Assembly (NCBI GenBank): GCA_946803715.1
Contig: CAMPET010000374.1
Location: forward strand, 8,111 to 24,692
Origin: Beroe ovata
Lineage: Eukaryota; Ctenophora; Nuda; Beroida; Beroidae
Reading direction: 5' to 3'
Length of the DNA: 16,582 bases
Shown here: positions 15,901-16,582 of the stretch, piece by piece
Position numbering within the stretch: the stretch's first letter is position 1
How the letters are laid out: each line of letters begins with the position of its first letter
Notes under the pieces: model-generated
The model's database searches: none
Seen by the model: the letters and a program-made list of their open reading frames with translations, nothing else
What the model was told of the DNA's origin: nothing
Program-made: the position numbers and the translations under genes

Positions 15901-15986
15901 ACTTGATGTTCTTTGCTCATGTGTGAATCAAAGATTCGTTTCCCACCCCAAACAACTACGCCACAGATATCACACACACTGCCCAT
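12621..15986 (-). CDS. Zinc finger-chromodomain-Pc-box protein (proposed fused gene model)
   Basis: Eight minus-strand exons can be chained with matching phases: 15986-15884, 15571-15525, 15379-15291, 15171-15076, 14962-14897, 14589-14077, 13743-13509, 12926-12621. The sum is 1455 nt, 484 codons plus TGA. The order is four C2H2/C2HC fingers and a half finger, an acidic Thr/Glu-rich spacer, a chromodomain, a basic linker and a C-terminal Pc box. CBX proteins read H3K27me3 and join PRC1 through the Pc box (family knowledge); adding fingers could give site-specific DNA binding (inference). Against fusion, the 14590-14896 intron has promoter-like motifs and a second, stronger acceptor in another frame. 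The ATG at 15986 follows two CAG triplets and could instead be the first codon of an internal exon. Confidence 0.5.
12927..13508 (-). other. Intron of the CBX gene
   Basis: This 582-bp interval lies between donor gtagat and acceptor cccccag on the minus strand, phase 0. It contains a perfect 11-bp inverted repeat at 13382-13392 and 13408-13418 (ATGGCATTGGT and its complement, 15-base loop). No exon is evident. Confidence 0.65.
13509..13743 (-). CDS. CBX: Polycomb CBX exon: C-terminal half of the chromodomain and basic linker
   Basis: The minus-strand acceptor is ctcaattcag; the donor gtagat follows 13509. It opens with WNTWEPEENILDRALITAYE, the hallmark second half of a chromodomain including the W-E-P-E-E-N-I-L motif. 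A basic stretch (KMLRRRQRSSRQSDHHG) follows, then a Thr/Ala/Gly-rich linker. Phase 2 at the start fits the preceding exon and rebuilds ATK-WNTW without insertion or loss. Confidence 0.92.
13744..14076 (-). other. Intron splitting the chromodomain
   Basis: This is a 333-bp intron with minus-strand donor gtaagt (14076-14071) and acceptor ttcag. It lies inside the chromodomain, just after the aromatic cage. I see no other element in it. Confidence 0.85.
14077..14589 (-). CDS. CBX: Polycomb CBX exon: acidic N-terminal region and first half of the chromodomain
   Basis: The C-terminal part of this exon encodes VFIVERIIKKRKRHGSVEFL then VKWKNYATK, a chromodomain start. The probable methyl-lysine cage residues F (VFIVE), W and Y (WKNY) are all present. 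The remainder is an acidic Thr/Glu/Asp-rich region. Translation from ATG 14291, which has A at -3, would give a 251-residue protein of compact CBX size. The frame is also open from 14588 to 14292 without any Met, which favours an upstream coding exon joined at acceptor atcacag (complement of 14592-14590). Confidence 0.85.
14531..14624 (-). CDS. Alternative terminal exon for the zinc-finger array (different frame)
   Basis: The strong acceptor catgttttcag precedes 14624. Joining it in phase 2 to the last finger exon gives about 30 codons (beginning INLIDNLIPITG) and TAA at 14533-14531. It overlaps the CBX exon in another frame. If used, the zinc-finger protein would end here and CBX would be a separate gene. 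The encoded tail resembles no family I know. Confidence 0.25.
14590..14896 (-). other. Interval between zinc-finger and CBX exons: intron or promoter
   Basis: In the fused model this is a 307-bp intron with donor gtaagg (14896-14891). It contains a strong alternative acceptor (ttttcag, exon start 14624) and a CpG-rich block with CCAAT, Myb-type and E2F-type motifs at 14672-14770. Confidence 0.5.
14672..14770 (-). promoter_or_regulatory. Candidate internal promoter: CCAAT, Myb palindrome, E2F motif, CpG cluster
   Basis: In minus-strand order: clustered GCGCG motifs (14742-14765, where TTTGCGCGC at 14742-14750 on the plus strand fits the E2F consensus), CAACGGTTGACAACCGTTG (14723-14741, a perfect inverted repeat of Myb half-sites), then a CpG-rich GGCCGCGCCGCGC block with an adjoining CCAAT (complement of 14672-14676). 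This order and the local CpG enrichment suit a cell-cycle-type promoter driving the CBX exons. There is no experimental support. Confidence 0.4.
14897..14962 (-). CDS. Zinc-finger exon 5: end of finger 4 and start of a half finger
   Basis: The minus-strand acceptor is ccttcag; the donor is gtaagg. One base completes a split codon directly before His: HVAMC closes the H-x3-C half of finger 4, then CKMCGKMLPQS opens another C-x2-C. No matching His pair appears in any candidate next exon, so the fifth finger looks degenerate or truncated. Confidence 0.72.
15076..15171 (-). CDS. Zinc-finger exon 4: end of finger 3 and start of finger 4
   Basis: The minus-strand acceptor is attttttcag; the donor is gtgctg (weak). 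It encodes HIALC, closing finger 3 as H-x3-C, a basic linker KAKSRKERG, then FTCPYCKRHYLGVRLKT, the first part of finger 4. The weak donor is supported because it falls at the same place and phase as in the previous finger, directly before the His. Without splicing the frame stops two codons later at TGA (15071-15069). Confidence 0.72.
15291..15379 (-). CDS. Zinc-finger exon 3: end of finger 2 and start of finger 3
   Basis: The minus-strand acceptor is attgtcacag; the donor is gtaaaa. LKTHMKTH supplies the H-x3-H of finger 2, ADEG is a TGEKP-type linker, and FFCSICSKTFSSSKRKQ opens finger 3. It starts in phase 0 and ends in phase 2 just before a His. Confidence 0.8.
15525..15571 (-). CDS. Zinc-finger exon 2: start of finger 2
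   Basis: The minus-strand acceptor is actcatttcag; the donor is gtgagt. It encodes KCSEPGCQFTGNKTA, a C-x4-C knuckle. With the next exon the spacing to the first His is 11, one shorter than usual. Phase 1 to phase 0 matches both neighbours. Confidence 0.75.
15572..15883 (-). other. Intron between zinc-finger exons 1 and 2
   Basis: A 312-bp interval with minus-strand donor gtaagt (15883-15878) and acceptor tttcag. No other element is seen. Confidence 0.65.
15884..15986 (-). CDS. Zinc-finger exon 1: complete C2H2 finger
   Basis: Starting at ATG (15986) it encodes MGSVCDICGVVVWGGKRIFD and SHMSKEH, a C-x2-C-x13-H-x4-H finger, then QVKNYHC leading to the next finger. The donor is gtaagt. The ATG has G at +4 but no purine at -3. 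The frame is open for 19 codons upstream (to TGA), reading HLRTDTIPRQQ before the Met, and two CAG triplets directly precede the ATG, so it could be an internal exon with tandem acceptors. Confidence 0.72.
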
Positions 15987-15990
15987 CTGC

Positions 15991-16025
15991 TGTCGTGGAA
16001 TGGTGTCAGTACGAAGATGTGTCAA
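15991..16025. repeat. Direct duplication, copy 1 (copy 2 at 16122-16156)
   Basis: The two 35-bp copies differ at two positions and lie 131 bp apart. On the minus strand both read LTHLRTDTIP; in copy 1 the next codon is CGA, leading in frame into zinc-finger exon 1, while in copy 2 it is TGA. Confidence 0.85.
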
Positions 16026-16509
16026 TATTGCGCGGTGTCAAACATTGACGGCCAAATTTTTGAGTGCGTCAGTGGGAAGTTGTGTAAGGTAGTTTGGGTG
16101 ATGTCAACGTATTTTTTTAACTGTCATGGAATGGTGTCAGTGCGAAGATGTGTCAAATGTACGACGTCTCGTAAGACAGATGTTCGTAACAGAGCGAAGT
16201 AGTGTTAGGTTTGCGGAGTGGTGTCCACTTGTAAGATGCTGTTACTCTTCGATTTATCGTCTACATATCATTGATCAATCATAATATCTTTAAAATTTCC
16301 TCAAAATGCCATTAAACAAACTAAAAGAATAGTAAATTAGTAAACGTACTGTTTGTAACACGAAAAGCTAACCACGTTACGTGTACTGGTGAAAATGTTT
16401 GTGCAAAGCATTATTATCGAAGGTGTACACAGTAATATACACGGAAAATACAACACCAACTACAACTGAAACGTAATAGCAGGAGTGAGAGCAAGGCTGT
16501 ATATATAAT

Positions 16510-16582
16510 GCGACACACACGCACACGCACACACACGCACATACACGCACACACACGCACATACACGCACACACAGCCACAC
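16510..16582. repeat. CA-rich microsatellite/minisatellite at the right edge
   Basis: CACACACACG and CACATACACG units alternate in a roughly 20-bp higher-order period up to the last base. The minus-strand Cys/Val frame over it is not coding. Confidence 0.9.

Larger units (their letters stand above)
15990..16582. other. Right-hand flank with a short direct duplication and CA repeats
   Basis: No convincing exon. It has a 35-bp direct duplication (15991-16025 and 16122-16156), AT-rich sequence near 16260-16350, and a CA/CG minisatellite to the end. Any further upstream exons of the minus-strand gene are not recognisable here. Confidence 0.55.

Noticed and set aside
16017-16202. Plus-strand frame with CQYC and CVKC, which looked like zinc knuckles
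   Set aside because: No His or further Cys at finger spacing, and it lies antisense to the HLRTDTIP duplication and the well-supported minus-strand fingers.
16377-16580. Cys/Val-rich minus-strand frame
   Set aside because: It is a translation of the CA/CG repeat at the window edge.

Overview
This is an intron-rich eukaryotic, clearly animal, sequence. Every convincing coding stretch is a short exon bounded by AG acceptors and GTRAGN donors, and the families are metazoan: an IRAG/LRMP-type tail-anchored coiled-coil protein and a Polycomb CBX protein with a Pc box. There are no bacterial operons, ribosome binding sites, CRISPR arrays or recognisable RNA genes. The moderate GC content, introns from about 100 bp to 2 kb, and many microsatellites and small tandem repeats suit an invertebrate, possibly a sponge or other early-branching animal; that placement is a weak inference. 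Both ends of the window lie in CA/TG repeats, and three single N bases sit beside C-rich runs, so the window may be a whole short contig.

Plus strand, 327-11117: one large gene, 5' truncated by the window edge. I can chain 18 exons whose splice phases agree throughout, giving 1131 codons and a stop. From N to C the product has a coiled coil, a large acidic disordered exon with a heptapeptide repeat, more short coiled-coil exons, a Ser/Thr/Val-rich linker, the IRAG/LRMP (MRVI1) core, and a C-terminal membrane anchor with a 36-residue tail. An extra 27-nt phase-symmetric microexon, which can also be read as a soluble alternative ending, lies before the anchor exon. Introns hold several tandem repeats and palindromes.

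Minus strand, 15986-12621, convergent with the first gene: five small exons encode an array of C2H2/C2HC zinc fingers (15986-14897). They are followed by three exons encoding an acidic N-terminal region, a complete chromodomain and a C-terminal Polycomb (Pc) box (14589-12621). All phases match, and the eight exons make one 484-codon frame. The region before the chromodomain is open for about 100 codons without any ATG, so it needs an upstream exon. The most interesting reading is therefore one zinc finger-chromodomain-Pc-box protein, a CBX subunit of PRC1 with its own candidate DNA-binding array. The competing reading is two adjacent genes, because the intron between the two parts has a CpG-rich cluster with CCAAT, E2F and palindromic Myb-type motifs that looks like a promoter.

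Between the genes (11118-12620) lie 3' untranslated sequence, a 26-bp tandem repeat directly after the first stop codon, and a canonical AATAAA.
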